A stretch of 64,000 nucleotides of DNA. Source: Hydractinia symbiolongicarpus. Its lineage: Eukaryota; Cnidaria; Hydrozoa; Anthoathecata; Hydractiniidae. Under the pieces are notes generated by a model. The model did not search any database, was not told where the DNA came from, and saw only the letters and a program-made list of their open reading frames with translations. Both the position numbers and the translations under genes were made by a program. Positions 27,701 through 40,100 of this stretch are shown here, one piece after another. The first letter of the stretch is position 1. Every line of letters starts with the position of its first letter. The stretch lies in assembly GCF_029227915.1 (NCBI RefSeq), contig NC_079881.1, positions 11,445,501 to 11,509,500 of the forward strand. Reading direction: 5' to 3'.

Positions 27701-28239
27701 GTTCATTTTGCACAGGACTGATGAATTTTATTTAAATATGTACTGCAACTTGAAATGAACAGCCTCCTTTCTGGCATTTAAACAAAAAAGACTTGATTGT
27801 TGGTGACTTTTCATTTCCTTCAAATTTTTTGACAAAATTGTATTGTTAGACGTTTTTTAGTATTTTCTCTTATAATATGATTCCGAAACCTCCTCAATTT
27901 TTTTAAATTTACGAAACTTTATTTTATTTAGCCACCCTGCCCCCTATACAAGGTAAATTCTCAAAATAAATATAGTATTACTGAGTAACCTTTTGTCCTT
28001 AGGCTGCCATGCTCATCGTTGTTTATATTTTGTTTTCGTTTTTTTTTTGGTTTGTTTGTTTGTTTTTTTAGTTCTAATTTTTACAAACCTTTCTATGACT
28101 TTGACTTGCTTTAAAATATTTTAGGGACACACTTCGCGATGTGTTACAGCTTTTAAGAAACTCTGCCAACCCGCAAGTGGAGTACATCATTCGAACAATG
28201 AAAAAATGGGCGAAAGAAAATCGAGTTCCCGTTGTATAA
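18745..28239 (+). CDS. IFT56: Intraflagellar transport protein 56 (IFT56/TTC26/DYF-13), 20 coding exons
   Basis: TPR-repeat subunit of the IFT-B complex, which carries cargo along the ciliary axoneme. Exons: 18745-18747, 18827-18964, 19043-19135, 20359-20473, 21216-21265, 21613-21675, 22208-22290, 22769-22838, 23037-23074, 23182-23245, 23369-23443, 23811-23891, 24978-24999, 25177-25286, 25732-25795, 26402-26574, 26887-26956, 27126-27232, 27430-27563, 28125-28239. They sum to 1668 nt, or 555 aa plus TAA; human IFT56 is 554 aa. Family-matching stretches include [90 protein letters not shown] and the C-terminal [10 protein letters not shown]. The first exon supplies only ATG and exon 2 opens with another ATG, giving [11 protein letters not shown], which parallels the human MMLS start. 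If exon 1 is replaced by a trans-spliced leader, the second ATG serves. An AATAAA at 28478-28483 is a likely poly(A) signal. Confidence 0.97.
19668..19999 (-). mobile_element. tRNA-derived SINE, near-complete copy in an IFT56 intron
   Basis: Read on the minus strand from about 19998, it begins with a tRNA-like head: GGCGCCGTAGATTAGTGG (box A) and GGGTTCAATTCC (box B) about 40 bases later. A body of about 270 bp follows and is shared with the truncated copy at 17480-17645. It lies in the intron between the third and fourth coding exons of IFT56, antisense to the host gene. Confidence 0.75.
20816..21195. mobile_element. MITE related to the 11895-12254 element, rearranged left side
   Basis: The right end CAACTAATTAAGTTGGAGT (21177-21195) is identical to the terminal repeat of the 11895-12254 element. 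Shared interior words include ATGGTTGAAACAACAA and ATTCACCTTGTTTAGTATAATT. The matching left terminus was not found. Instead, TTGTGAGAAACAGCTTT (20818-20834) is inverted at about 21006-21022, giving nested foldbacks. It lies in the intron before the fifth coding exon of IFT56. Confidence 0.65.
26975..27078 (+). repeat. 18-bp minisatellite in an IFT56 intron
   Basis: Six head-to-tail units of the form TCGAGTTACTTTACTTTG. Five are 18 bases with a few substitutions, and the fourth is shortened to about 14. The array starts 18 bases after the donor site of the exon ending at 26956. Confidence 0.85.
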
Positions 28240-31200
28240 AAAAAAACATCGGCAAAAATATTTAATATTTATTAATAGTATAGAGAGCTTTTCCGACGTA
28301 TCTTTTTACTTTTCATGGGTGGAATATCCTGAGGAACACAAGCCTTAACAAACTAAAAATATTTTGCCAACATTTTTTGAAATTTGCCTCGTTTGATGCT
28401 GAACGCCAGTTTTTTTGTGATCTTTTAATGGTTAACTGAGGTGACTTTCTATAATTCAATACTTTTCATACATTTAAAATAAACTGTCTATATCGTTGTT
28501 ACTTTAAATTTTTTATGATAAAAATGTTATGCGTGCAAAAATTTCGACGTGACGTGAAAATGGAGCATCGGCCAAGCAAGTTATCGAACTTTAAATTGTG
28601 ATTTTTTAATACACGTTTTTTTATACAACACACATTCAGGTTAATAAACATAGCCTGAATGTTTGTTAACCTTTCAAGAGATTTTCTCGAAAATTCTACT
28701 TTTTTTAAAAAAGGACCTAAAAACGGCTAGGTTTTTAAGAGAAAAAATCAGTCGAAATGAAATGAACAAAATTACAGAACGTTCGTTCAAAATAAAATAT
28801 TTGATTTTCCGTAAATGTTGAATTCTTTGGTAATCTCTGCGATGAAGAGTGTTTTTTTCCGTAAGAGAACGTAATTAAAAAGTAAAAGCTTAATAATATT
28901 TTATTTTGAATTTCCTTTTAAATATTTAGGACGCTTTGTTTTGCTTTTCATGTTCACGGAGAAAATTTTTTTAGATTGTATATAGAAGTCTGTGTATAGT
29001 ATGTAAGTATAATATATCATGTTGCTCTTGAAACAATTTTCTTCTTTCATTTAAAGTTCTTTTACAATATTTTTGCTGTGTTTATCCAGGCTATTGGCGT
29101 AGTATTTTACCGCAATCAGTTACAAGAAACATATTTACCATGGGAGATATTTTTGCGATTATATTTCTTGTGTCTCAAAATAATTATTCTCCCAATATTT
29201 TATACGTTTTCTTGCACTCAAATATCTTCAATATCTGGAGAGTCAAATTAACTTATCTTTGAGAAGGACAGTGAACCTGTCACTAACTCTCCAACGCGCA
29301 GTATTTCTGTCTGCCTTGCTTTAAGTTGTCTGACAGAACTTCTCCCCAAGACTTCTTGCGCTAAAAGTTTTAAATGAACTAGAACCGTTAAATGTATAAA
29401 GATTCCAATTATTCGTTCGTTAGCATGAAACCAAATTGTGGAACAGGAGGTACAAAGTTGAACGGTGTTGAATGGTGAGTTGTTAGGACAGGATCAATTA
29501 AAACTTTTTAAAAACTAACAGGAACTTTCTGTTTTATATATTTTATTGGGATGTCCATGAACTAATAAATTAAAATCGGCAAGTTTTATACTAAATTAAA
29601 ATCACAAAAATGTTGATAAAAAATACAAGTTTGATTTTTTGTATTTCCTGTTATTTAGTCAGGACATGGATTGTTCTTTTTGAATGCTGGATTGAAGAAA
29701 AAAACAACTGGATCGTATGAAAAATTGACGGTTGTCAATTTTCAAGACTATATTTTATTTACCCTGTTGTATTTATCTTACTACCCCTTTCCTCACTTAC
29801 CATCTTACAAGTTTGGCCAATATCTTTAGCCTCGTTCCCCTTTTTTAGCTTTTCAACGTTGTTAGCCTTTAGCAACCTCGTCCTTAGCGCTTTTTGTCTC
29901 TCTTTCGCACTGCGCTTATTAATAGGTCTGACGAAAAAGAAGTTTGTCTTGCCGTCCAATATGCAAAAAGAGACAGGTCCTGGAATAGAGGTGGAGCCTT
30001 CATGTAAGCGACAGCGGCTGTGACACAAGACGCCAACTCCTCGGGCCGAGGATACATTTTTTAAGGGCGTTCTAAGTACCATTCATATTTATTGACTGTA
30101 CTGACGTCGTGATGGAACAGTTTAGATCAGCCTCTTTCCCAGATGAGATATCGCTTTCAACAACCTTGTTGCCTAACTCTTTTCGACAGTAAATTTTGAG
30201 AATGGTACCATTAGACTAACACAATAGATTTATTCATGCATGTTAAACTTTACTTTGCATAAAATATTTACAATGTTAATTTATGAAATTATTTAATCAT
30301 CTCCCCCGCAGTGCTTAAATCTAGATTTTACGCAGAGTTTTTAATTTTCGCTGCAACACAAAATGTAAGATCGATGCATATAAAAGATTGTCTTGTTGGA
30401 AAATGCGTATTCTTTCATTGAGGTGATGACTTTTATTGAGTTTAAAGTTTGTTGTTGAGAATGGTTTAAAATGAAGTAAATAGGTGACGTCAAAGATTCA
30501 TAAAGACGCCGTGTTTTTGACGTTTAATGTCACAACATAGAATGTAATGAGCTGAAGAGAAAGAGAGAGAATTCAGGATGCTGTTTTTTATGTAACAAAA
30601 GTTTAGGACCTGGGATCAAGATTGACAAAAAATAAGTAAGTCTCAAAAAGCTGTTAGCCTTTCTTTTATATAATTGCCCCTTTTAACAATGGGTTTGTTA
30701 ACCGCTCATAGGCTCACGTTGATAAGAGGGCTTTTTAGCGCCTTTTGAATAAAAGTATGTTTAATAAATCGTTAATTCGGATTCAGTAATGAAACCGGTC
30801 CCTTATAATAATTCAAAAAGGAAGAAAATAATATTCTCATTAAGCTTACTTCTTTAAAAGCTTCTCTCCAGTAACACCCCTTGAAGTTTAATCGCAATGT
30901 GGGTAGCATACCACACCTAGTTGGCAATCACCCCTTACATTAACTTTTGCATAATGCACATTATGTAACCTCGATATTCCGCCAATCAAAAGAGGAAAAA
31001 AGGAACAGACACTTTGGGACGAGAGGTTGTTTTCTCAATTTTAAACAGTTTAAAAACAAGAATATCTTGCTAAAGTAAGGAGAGCATTTTCTTTGTTTTA
31101 CTAACAGCAGCATGCTTAATTGACAGTAAATAAAAAAAATCCATAAAGAGTCCTAGAAAAGAGGTTGGATTTGTTAAACATGTTGGTGAAACTTTTGAAA

Positions 31201-31604
31201 ACAGCCCTGTGGACGAGTTTGAATTGAATTTCCTGAATATTGTGCTATTTTGTTTTAAAATAAGAATTTTTAAAACCGAAGTAATATAACATATGTATTA
31301 TGAATAACAAACATCTGCTAATAAAGACTTTTTAAACAGAAGGCTCTTGAATATTCTAAAATTCAGAGTAATAGTTATGCTCTCCATGTTAAAAATATCC
31401 TCACCCTCCTTCGTTTTATTATAAATAAATTAAAAATTACAACCCCGAAAGAAAAGATAAACAACATTTTGTTATTAGCAACCTGGCTTGATATTTAAGT
31501 TGTTAATGATATTTTTGTTTAGGGTAAACGAGCTTAAAATTGGTAGCAATTATGCTGAACACAAGCAAAGTTTAGAAGTGTAAGCGATCAAGACAAATAA
31601 AAAT
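28240..31604. other. Intergenic region between IFT56 and EMRE
   Basis: Holds the IFT56 3' UTR (poly(A) signal 28478-28483) and the EMRE upstream region. An acceptor-like TTTTTGTTTAG at about 31512-31522 sits 82 bases before the EMRE start codon. No conserved coding exon was recognised. The minus-strand frame at 29759-30082 is discussed among the rejected items. Confidence 0.5.
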
Positions 31605-32090
31605 ATGTCAAGATATTTGGTGAGGCGATTTATACAGTTCCAACCGAAAATACCGCTTATCTGCAATGGTAGAATGGGACCTAAATATAGAACCTATCAC
31701 CTTGGAAATCATATCTTGTATCTAAAAAAAAATCCGAAGAAGCACTATCGCGAAAATCCGTTTACGCTTGTAAAAAACAGATCGATCCTTAATACAACCA
31801 GCATCCAGCCGTATAGTAACGTTACAACCAATTCGCATTCACCCAGTGATGGTGCAATATCAAAGATTCCGTTAGATGAATCAAAGCAAAAAGAATACAG
31901 ACCTCCTGGAACACATTTAGAAAATGGTGCGATAAAAGACAGACCAGAAATTAATAGACTCGGACGATTGCAGGCTTTCGTGCTCGTTGTTGCGTTTATA
32001 TATGTTGGCGGTCTGTTGTCTAGTTTAGGCGCACGCGCGTTGCATGAGTACGAAATTTTCACGCTACCAGATGATGACGGTGAATTCTAG
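31605..32090 (+). CDS. SMDT1: Essential MCU regulator EMRE (SMDT1), mitochondrial
   Basis: Single-pass inner-membrane protein of the mitochondrial calcium uniporter. In animals it is required for MCU channel opening and links MCU to MICU1/2. The frame is one uninterrupted exon of 161 aa, with an in-frame TAA ten codons before the ATG. The N-terminus is rich in Arg/Lys with no early acidic residue, as in a mitochondrial presequence. The hydrophobic helix spans about residues 122-141, and YVGGLLS (133-139) aligns with human YVGTLIS, including the GxxxS motif known to face MCU. After it come ALHEYEIF and an acidic tail ending DDDGEF, against human LLEEHDIF and a poly-Asp tail. Human EMRE is 107 aa; the extra length lies in the poorly conserved region before the helix. 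The identification rests mainly on the C-terminal 45 residues. Confidence 0.9.
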   Translation: MSRYLVRRFIQFQPKIPLICNGRMGPKYRTYHLGNHILYLKKNPKKHYRENPFTLVKNRSILNTTSIQPYSNVTTNSHSPSDGAISKIPLDESKQKEYRPPGTHLENGAIKDRPEINRLGRLQAFVLVVAFIYVGGLLSSLGARALHEYEIFTLPDDDGEF

Positions 32091-32885
32091 TCAATTTTGT
32101 TTTATTTATTTATTAGCATGAATTATGTAAACTTCAAATTATATATATGTTAAATCTTTGAAAAATATTCCAATGTTCCGTTATGCATCTCTTTTGATTA
32201 ACTCTTTTGGTTTAGCCTCCCATTCATTGCGATCTGATTCTTATGCTTTCTGTGATTCATAGGAACACCTATATAGAGTTTGTCATTTAGTTTTTCTAAA
32301 GCGAAAAGGTATATTCAAAAAATTTCTTGTCATTTTCGTATTCGCATTGCATTTTATGAACTTTTCCCGCAAATTTTTAAGTTGGAGCCTACATTGGTCG
32401 CTGCTATTCAGCACGTGATAAAGAATGTATAATAAGCTCTAGAAACAAGGTTGGAAATCCTTTCAGTTTGTCATAAGTGTTATATCCAGATCTGCTTGAG
32501 ACAGCATGAAAAAGCGAAATTGTATCAGGAAAAGTTGAAAGTTAAAATTTCTACTATTTTTCTCAGTTTTTTGGGGAATAGAAGATTTACTTGGGAACAC
32601 ATATGTATCACAACTTCGAAATAAGAACAGAAAAAAGGGCATGACCACTAACTTGTTGAAACTACATTGTTTAAAAGTTTTTTTCACAAAGCTCTGATCG
32701 CTACCATCAATTAACCAAGTTCGTTCTCAACTCCTTTCTTGATCTTACTATGCGAAGCATGAGAACAACATAATATATAACACGTGTTCAATATTAATTC
32801 GATTTAATGCGAAAACATTACAATATATAAAAATTTTTACAAAAACCTAAACTTTAAAATTCTACTAAATCGAAAAAACAAAAGC

Positions 32886-32946
32886 AGCCCGGAGCTCTTT
32901 GAGAGGAACCTCAAAGGTTTTATCTCAAAAAGCTCTGGGGACGAGA
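32886..32946. repeat. Foldback with GGGGACGAG flank
   Basis: AGCCCGGAGCTCTTTGAGA (32886-32904) is an imperfect inverted match of TCTCAAAAAGCTCTGGGG (32923-32940), and ACGAG follows. The CTGGGGACGAG end is shared with the foldback at 1423-1520. Confidence 0.55.
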
Positions 32947-33012
32947 GTGAGAAGCAGGAGCAATAAAGTTGTTTATATTATCGAGAATTTACGTTTCTAC
33001 GAAACAATAGTA

Positions 33013-33095
33013 CCTAGTTTACACTACTTGTTTAACTTTTGTATCTAACACTTGATAAGTTAACCAGAACATAACAAGCACTAATGTAAACTAGG
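33013..33095. repeat. Imperfect hairpin
   Basis: CCTAGTTTACACTACTTGTT at the left is inverted as AACAAGCACTAATGTAAACTAGG at the right (33073-33095). An inner partial inverted repeat (TTAACTT / AAGTTAA) extends the stem. No coding capacity. Confidence 0.6.
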
Positions 33096-33127
33096 CTTTA
33101 AATATAATATCACATGTGCTTTTTTAT

Positions 33128-33161
33128 CACACACTGTGAGGTGGTTTCCTCACAGTGTGTG
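33128..33161. repeat. Perfect 14-bp hairpin with a 6-base loop
   Basis: CACACACTGTGAGG (33128-33141), loop TGGTTT, then CCTCACAGTGTGTG (33148-33161): 14 uninterrupted base pairs. It lies 33 bases after the imperfect hairpin at 33013-33095. It resembles a bacterial terminator in shape but has no such meaning here. Confidence 0.85.
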
Positions 33162-34147
33162 ACTTTCTTTCTCATATTGGTTTCTTAGCTAACATATTTA
33201 AACGTGCATTTAAATTTTCGTATAAAATTACATAATTCTGAGGTAATATATAAAGCCACATTTCCACTATGTAAGAATAAAGTAGCCATATTGTTCTATT
33301 TGATTGACAAGAACTCCATTAGTCTGTGCTTATATCAGTCCGCTTGAAATATGGTGAATATATTATTTTTTTTATAAGAATGATTTTATAAGAACAAAGC
33401 TAGATATGAATGAGAAATAGCAAAAATAAGTCTTCCACTAAAAAATAACATGAGGAAATATGATTTAAGGCGAAATTCAATTGGTCGATTGTTGGAAATT
33501 CTCGAAACTTACACCTGGTCGCAAAAAATTGTATTTGAAATAGAAGGAAAAATCTAGAGTGAATGACGAGACACCGTCGATATATGTTATGTTACTATAA
33601 TTAATCTAATTAAAGCGGATTAAAGATTTTATGGAAAAAATTGTAAAAATTAAGAATTAGTGTCACCGCTCAATTATCGTAATTATCAATTTTTCCTTTC
33701 GTTTTAAGTATGAAAAACAAATTTCTTCTTAATTGAGTTTAGACATGATATAGTTAGAAGAACATCCAAGCAATTAGATGAAAATGAGTCAATGATGTAT
33801 TCAATAAACAAAAAAAAAAATGAGTTTTAACGGATTTTCCTTCTAATCGTTACACAAAATTCTCGATTAAGAACCAAAGGGTTTTGTTTCGCAAAAATAA
33901 TTTCGAGTGGGCTTATTGGCTTATTGGAAGGGGGTTTGACGTTAATCGAGTTGTAAAAATAGAGCAAATTCTGAGTGCAGTAAATTTTTTTTATATAATT
34001 CTGCCTAATTATTAGTGCAGGTGAATATAAGTGCTGATTACCGTGCACTATAATCAGTGGTACTTTCAATTTGCAGCAAAACCAAGCCTTCACTTTAATA
34101 ACAATTATCCAATCAGTTTCTCGCGTTCATCGTTTTTGACCAATCAC

Positions 34148-37100
34148 TTAGGAGATAGAAATCAGTAATCTCATAACACAATCGTTTAAGAGTCTGCTTC
34201 CCGATTTGATCCATACTTCCGTTATTTGAGGCGCCATTTTGAAATGGAGGAGAATATCGTGCTTCTGCAGAACAGTGGTTGCACACACTACTTGATTACC
34301 TACAAAAAACAGGAGAAGTACTACACAAAGGCTTATGCAGAGTTGGGCCATTATCCACTCTAGTGAGAATCGCACTGAAGGTTGCCCCAAAAATAAAAAT
34401 TTGAAAATGTATAAGAAAAAATTAAATTAGCTTGTCAACGTGGTTAGTTTTACCGTCTCCAAAAGTTGACCTTCGGTGAACAGCGTTTCATGATATATTT
34501 TTTAGAGCTAGGTTTTGTTTTCAAGTCAAAAAATGAATTTCTTATATTCCCGATTTCGTCCATAATTGAGGACACATTTACTATTGACAATCTGACTTGA
34601 TTTTCATGTCAATCGGTCTCTTTTGATTCATTGCTTAGCGATTTTGAATCTTCTCACCACAAACATAACAGCTTGGTTGGTTTTCAATTTCAAGTCTTAT
34701 CTGGCTGTACGTCAACATACCCAACACACTTCGGAAAGGTTAAATTTGATTAAAAAAAATTTAAAAAAAGACCCATCCCCCCAAAAAAACAACGCTGGAA
34801 TAAATAAATAAATCACTAGAATTTACATTACCTCTATGTTGAATAGGATGAATGTTCACACTCTCTAAGAATAAATTCATTGAATCTACATCAAATGTTC
34901 TGTTAAGTTTTTCCTTCTTCTCGTACAATGCGCGATCCCGCCATTTATCTTCAAATTCACTGATCTCCAGTGGATTAGGACGTAACAAATTACTCATCGG
35001 TAACACGTGACTGATAAATAATCTTTTTTCAGTATTTGTCGTGTCTCTATACGACACGTGTCCACTCAACACCATATGAAGCGCAGGAGATTGGTAAATA
35101 ACTTTTAACGTGTGACGGCAAAAACCCAAACCATCCAGGGTACTTTCATCAAATTTTAATTCATCAGTTTTTCCTCTTAAATTTGAGGGTAATTTAATAT
35201 CCATGCGTATATTACTCAATGGTTTAACAGACTGATTTAAAATGTACAGTATTATAGCCAACTCAGTAGGCAGATACACATACAGGCACATCATACGTAA
35301 ATTTACATCTTTGCATATCTCTGTCGGGTTTAAAGATACAGGAAATCCAGCAAAAACGTCTGGGATGGCCAATATCTTTGTGTCAGTTTGACTCGATAAT
35401 AAAGCAGTTTCTGTTGAAATATTACTCGAGAGTGTTTGTGTAGATAAGTCGTCATCATCCAACAAATTAACGAAACTTGACTAAAAATAAACATAGAAAT
35501 AAATGCCTGACAAAATTTCGGGCAGAATTTCCCTAATTTTTTTGTACTTTTTTTCCCCTGATGCTTTTTTCACATTTCATATTCCATTTTTTAAGTTTGA
35601 TGACACGTCTGTGTTATAGAACTTGAAATTGGTGAAATTGGTAATATTAGTTTTGTAAGCTTTTATCTAATTTTCCAGATTTTAAGCTCCTAAAATTTCC
35701 TTGATTTTCCTGATCTGAAAATAGTTCTAAATTACTTACATTGTTTTGAAGTTGATTAACTCCACTATCGCATACCATAGCTTGTTCAGGTGCTATTTGT
35801 TGTTCCATGGTAGACATATTTTGCGTGAGGGATGTAAGCTGCTGCAAGACAGCCGGAAGTTGCGTGTCAGGTTGCTGTGTCACAAACGGGAGTTGTTGCG
35901 TCTCTGAAGAAGTGATATTTAAATCGCTAAACAAGTCGCGTTCTGCAGACAATTCTGTTTCACTAGCTTGTTCATTTCTTTGTGGAGGGTTAAATTTCTC
36001 CTCCGCAGTTGATACCAACACCATGTCATCAGTTACTCGACCTGTCAAAATGTTTGAATCACTCTGTGGAAGTGCGTCAGTTGTCGAATCATCTCCATCA
36101 GTTATATCTAACAAATCTTTTTCTTTTACTTCTTTTTTAAAATTCCTTTTCCGCAACTTATCTCTTTTGTCTCGATTCGCCAAGCTATTTTTGTTACTTT
36201 TTTGCGGTGTGTTCATGCCAAACAGTTCTTCCGCCATTCGTTTCTTACGCTCTTCGTCTGGATCTAACATTTTTGTTTGTTTTTTCTCTGTAATCTGGAA
36301 CGAAAATAATATCAATTAACGAACGAACGAACAAAACGTGCATCATTAATGCCCACTCAGTGAAAATAACTCGTCCTAGTGTATAACAACGTGTTAATAA
36401 AAAGATTTTCCTTTTTAGTTCAATCTTAATCATCAAAAATGCATAAATACCTCAGGCGTGGACTCCATTTCCTGACCACTACCGCTTCTTTCTTCCACTT
36501 TTACAGAACCACTTAGACTAGATACCGGTGTAGATTTTTCAGAATCAGATGAATCTGAAACTTGACTTTTCTTTAAACCCTCTCTTGTCCACATTGGATT
36601 TTTAGATCTTCCTGAAGTTGGTCTGGAACTAGAGAGAAAGCAAAAAATATTACCTGTCTTCACAAAAACCAAGCCTTTGAGTCGAGGCGGGTGTTATAAA
36701 TAACTGGGACTGATAACGCAGGGGCCACACGAACCTGGACCAAAGGAACTGTTTCTACTTTCTAGCGGTGAAATATTTCGCTTTAAACTTTTAACCTATC
36801 AGAACACAATATTCAATGTTTTTTATACGGAAAAACTCATTACTGGAAAGAATTCAAAATAACTGTCTGGTTTTGCTTACATTCAGTATTTTAAATTCGC
36901 CACATGTTTTTCGTTTCACTTGTAAATCAAAAAACATTTCGCAGCTAATAGACCTTTCCCGAATTTCCTAATTATGCCAAACTAAATTAAAGAGGTCAAT
37001 ACTAAAAATGATTCTTATTCCTAAGTTCCCTAGCAAAGGGTAGAACAAATTACTTAATTTCGTAAATATTTCTGTTCATTAAGTGTCTCAATTTCGAGTT

Positions 37101-40100
37101 AAAAGTTACGGTCAAACCCTTCATATAGCCGAGCTTCCTAAGAATAGCCTCATTTTTAAAATAATTATTTTCTTTAAATCTAAATAAAATCCAACCAGAA
37201 TATTATATTGCTCTGAAAACTTCATTTTTGTCATTATAATTTAATATTCTATCTGAATATTCTTACTTGAAGAGCACAGAACCATTATAAAATTTGGGAT
37301 GACGTTATAATTATTATAATTTATGAAAATCGGGAAAGGTGTATTCGCTGCCGAATTCGCCATTCACAATTCGCTTCATGAAAATCCTCTTTGTAGATAG
37401 ACGTGACCCTTAGGATTATACGTATTTCTTGTACGCAACTTGACTTTCGAATTGATACTTGATCCGCTAAAAAACTTGTTCAAATTGGTAAAAATGTTTC
37501 TTAACCTTGTGATAGATGAAACAACTGCGACGATTGTGAAAAAGTCGTCACCAGTGTTGACTTCCTACTACTTGAATTACACGTCTTAAAAATACAAAAG
37601 GTAAACAGTTGCCACTCACCTGCTGCTACTGCTAGTACTTGATGTAGATGCATGTGTGTCTACGCTTTCTTGTTTCGTTGGTGGAGTGTCTTGGTTGAAT
37701 TGTCTATACACAGCGGGTTTAGGATATGCATTATATACCAAGGAAGGCTGGTGCTCGTGATCTAAAAAAAAATGTAAAGTATGCGGTTTGTTTCCTAACA
37801 TGGTTCGTAATAGAAGCATGTTGTTTCAGTGATATCAACAGAATTTGTAACATACAATCAGATTACCAAGTATACTTTTTACGCAAAACAACGCAGAAAG
37901 ACGAAATAACAATTTACCACGATAAGTTCAACTACTGGACTAAGACTGCACTATTTTTCACTAGATCAACACATCGAAAACATTTCGTAAAAAATATCAG
38001 AAAACGAGCATTTTCAAAGTCTAATATCTTAGCTGTAAGATTTACACCGTCCCCTCTTTTAAAATAAAACTTTGAGGAAATATGTTACGCTTTTCGTGAT
38101 TTAGGTGAACCTTAGCAGATAAAATTAAGGTTTAAGGAGACAAAGCAATCTTATAGGTTTGCTTTTAGTTGGGGATTCTTTTGCTTAGTAAAATTAGTGG
38201 ATAAAGCAGTTCCAAGGAGGAGTGGAAACCCTTCTATTTAGTAGCCACCTGTTAAAAAAAACACTCTACCATTTTCAGTAGCAACATGTTCGAGATATTG
38301 TTTATTCTCCACGGAATATGGTGACGCCCCTCTCTGTAACGCTTCGTTGACAAAGGCGTCCAGAAAAGACAGGGAGGTATCGATTTCAATGTCTTCACAA
38401 CTTGCATCAAACGGAAGTATGCTGTCCAAATCTTTACAAGTTCTCAACATAGTTTTCATTTCTGTGTATCTCTGGCGTGCATCGTTTGACAACATCGTTT
38501 CGTCAATTTCTCGAAAATGTTTTCTCGGTTCTTTTGTTGCAACCAACACTTTCATGATGGCAGTAACCACCCAGGATTGGGTCGTGGCATCTGTAACACA
38601 TCACAAAGAACAGTTATGATAGCTTTTTGCTTTCACAGGGTATTCGAATGAAGGTTTGAATTAATTAAGGTTAGAGACATCGTTTGATTTTAGGTTTAGG
38701 AAATTATGAGGCAGATTTAGGAATGCGTTTAAACTCCTATATTATCAAAATCAATAGCGTTGATCCATAGCTGTGGCTAACCCATTAGAAAGTGCTATTA
38801 CACTACAACTGTTTATTATACATATCTCTTGCACTGACTATGGTTGAACTGCCACTGAAACTAATTTAAAAAGTAAGTATTCACCTGCGAATCGCCAAGT
38901 TAACATCTGATAAAACTTCTCCAATACATCTTCCACATCGTAATCTTGCAACAAGTCGATATATTCACCAACAACCCAACAAATCAATTGAATAAGAATA
39001 TCTGGTAATGACTGTTTACCCATCAAATCCACATAAGCAATTACAGCATTTCTTCGCAAGTCCTCCGTGGCATCATCTTCCTCATCCTCCTCATCATCAA
39101 TACCTAAAAGAATATGAGATTATGTGTTATTCCAGTCAGTGGATATTATTACGTTAAGGTAGGCACAAATAATTATGCTCGCATATAACACATAAAAACT
39201 TTGAATTCACCTCTCGTGAAAACTCATTTTCGCGAACTAGTAAATCCTTATATTTTGTGAGAAGACAGACGGCCAAATCATTCTAAGATTAGTTACACAT
39301 ACCTTCGCCAATCATTCTCATCATATTGTATGCAACCTCAACTTGAACGAGATCTCCGCCTAGTTCAAAAACTTCATTCATAGTGTTGATGTACCACTCA
39401 TTATCTGGAGAGAATCTAAACAATACATGATATAATAATAACTATACTGATTTTAGAGTTTCTAAGGATTACGAATTTGAGTAACGATATACTTACTTCT
39501 CAGCAAGTGTGGTAATTCTAGTCACTAGATCAGATTTGATGTATTCATCCACAGTTGATCGCAGATAACTTATCAAGCGCTCACAAATGACTTTGACATT
39601 AGAGGTATTTGTCATACGATACAATAACTCCAAGGTCTAAAACATAAATAGAGGAAGTATTAAAAGAGGAGTGGCAGTAATATATGATAAAAAACACTGT
39701 GTTTACATCTAAAGATCTCCGAAAAGAAATTATTAGCCTAGATTGGGTATTGGCAGTGATAAGATGTTTAAACGATCAAATTAAAATATAGCAATTTCGT
39801 TATGTTGGATATATAAGTCAAAAGGTCTGAGCATGCTGTGTTCTGGAGAACAGTTGCGTACTGCGGTGTAGTTATCTCTGCTTTATGCAGGAAAGTTTAC
39901 GTAGTAAAAAAATCATCAATGATTTTGTTTTTAACAAGAATCTCTTTAAGGTTGACACTTTGTAGTATCTAATACTATAGTATAGTAGTAGTATAGTACT
40001 GGAAGCTGAAATACCACTTAGATCGCCATAAAAATTGCGATCAAGAAGGTCACGTGACTTGAAAAATCCATGATAAAATGCAGAACATTACATTTAACAG

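Larger units (their letters stand above)
32091..34147. other. Convergent intergenic region between EMRE and AP4E1
   Basis: No coding exon was recognised. It carries the 3' UTRs of two converging genes. It contains three foldback structures (32886-32940, 33013-33095, 33128-33161), described separately. The remaining sequence is AT-rich and unremarkable. Confidence 0.5.

Noticed and set aside
29759-30082. 107-codon minus-strand open frame with a true ATG and a basic C-terminal half (KRSAKERQKALRTRLLKANN).
   Set aside because: I do not recognise it and no splice partners or family motifs were seen. Its local GC content suggests a repeat fragment. A translated database search would settle it.
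35807-36319. 170-codon plus-strand open frame.
   Set aside because: It is the antisense shadow of AP4E1 exon 17, which is a Ser/Gln-rich stretch.
37726-38067. 113-codon plus-strand open frame.
   Set aside because: It overlaps AP4E1 exon 15 in antisense and continues into an intron with no conserved features.
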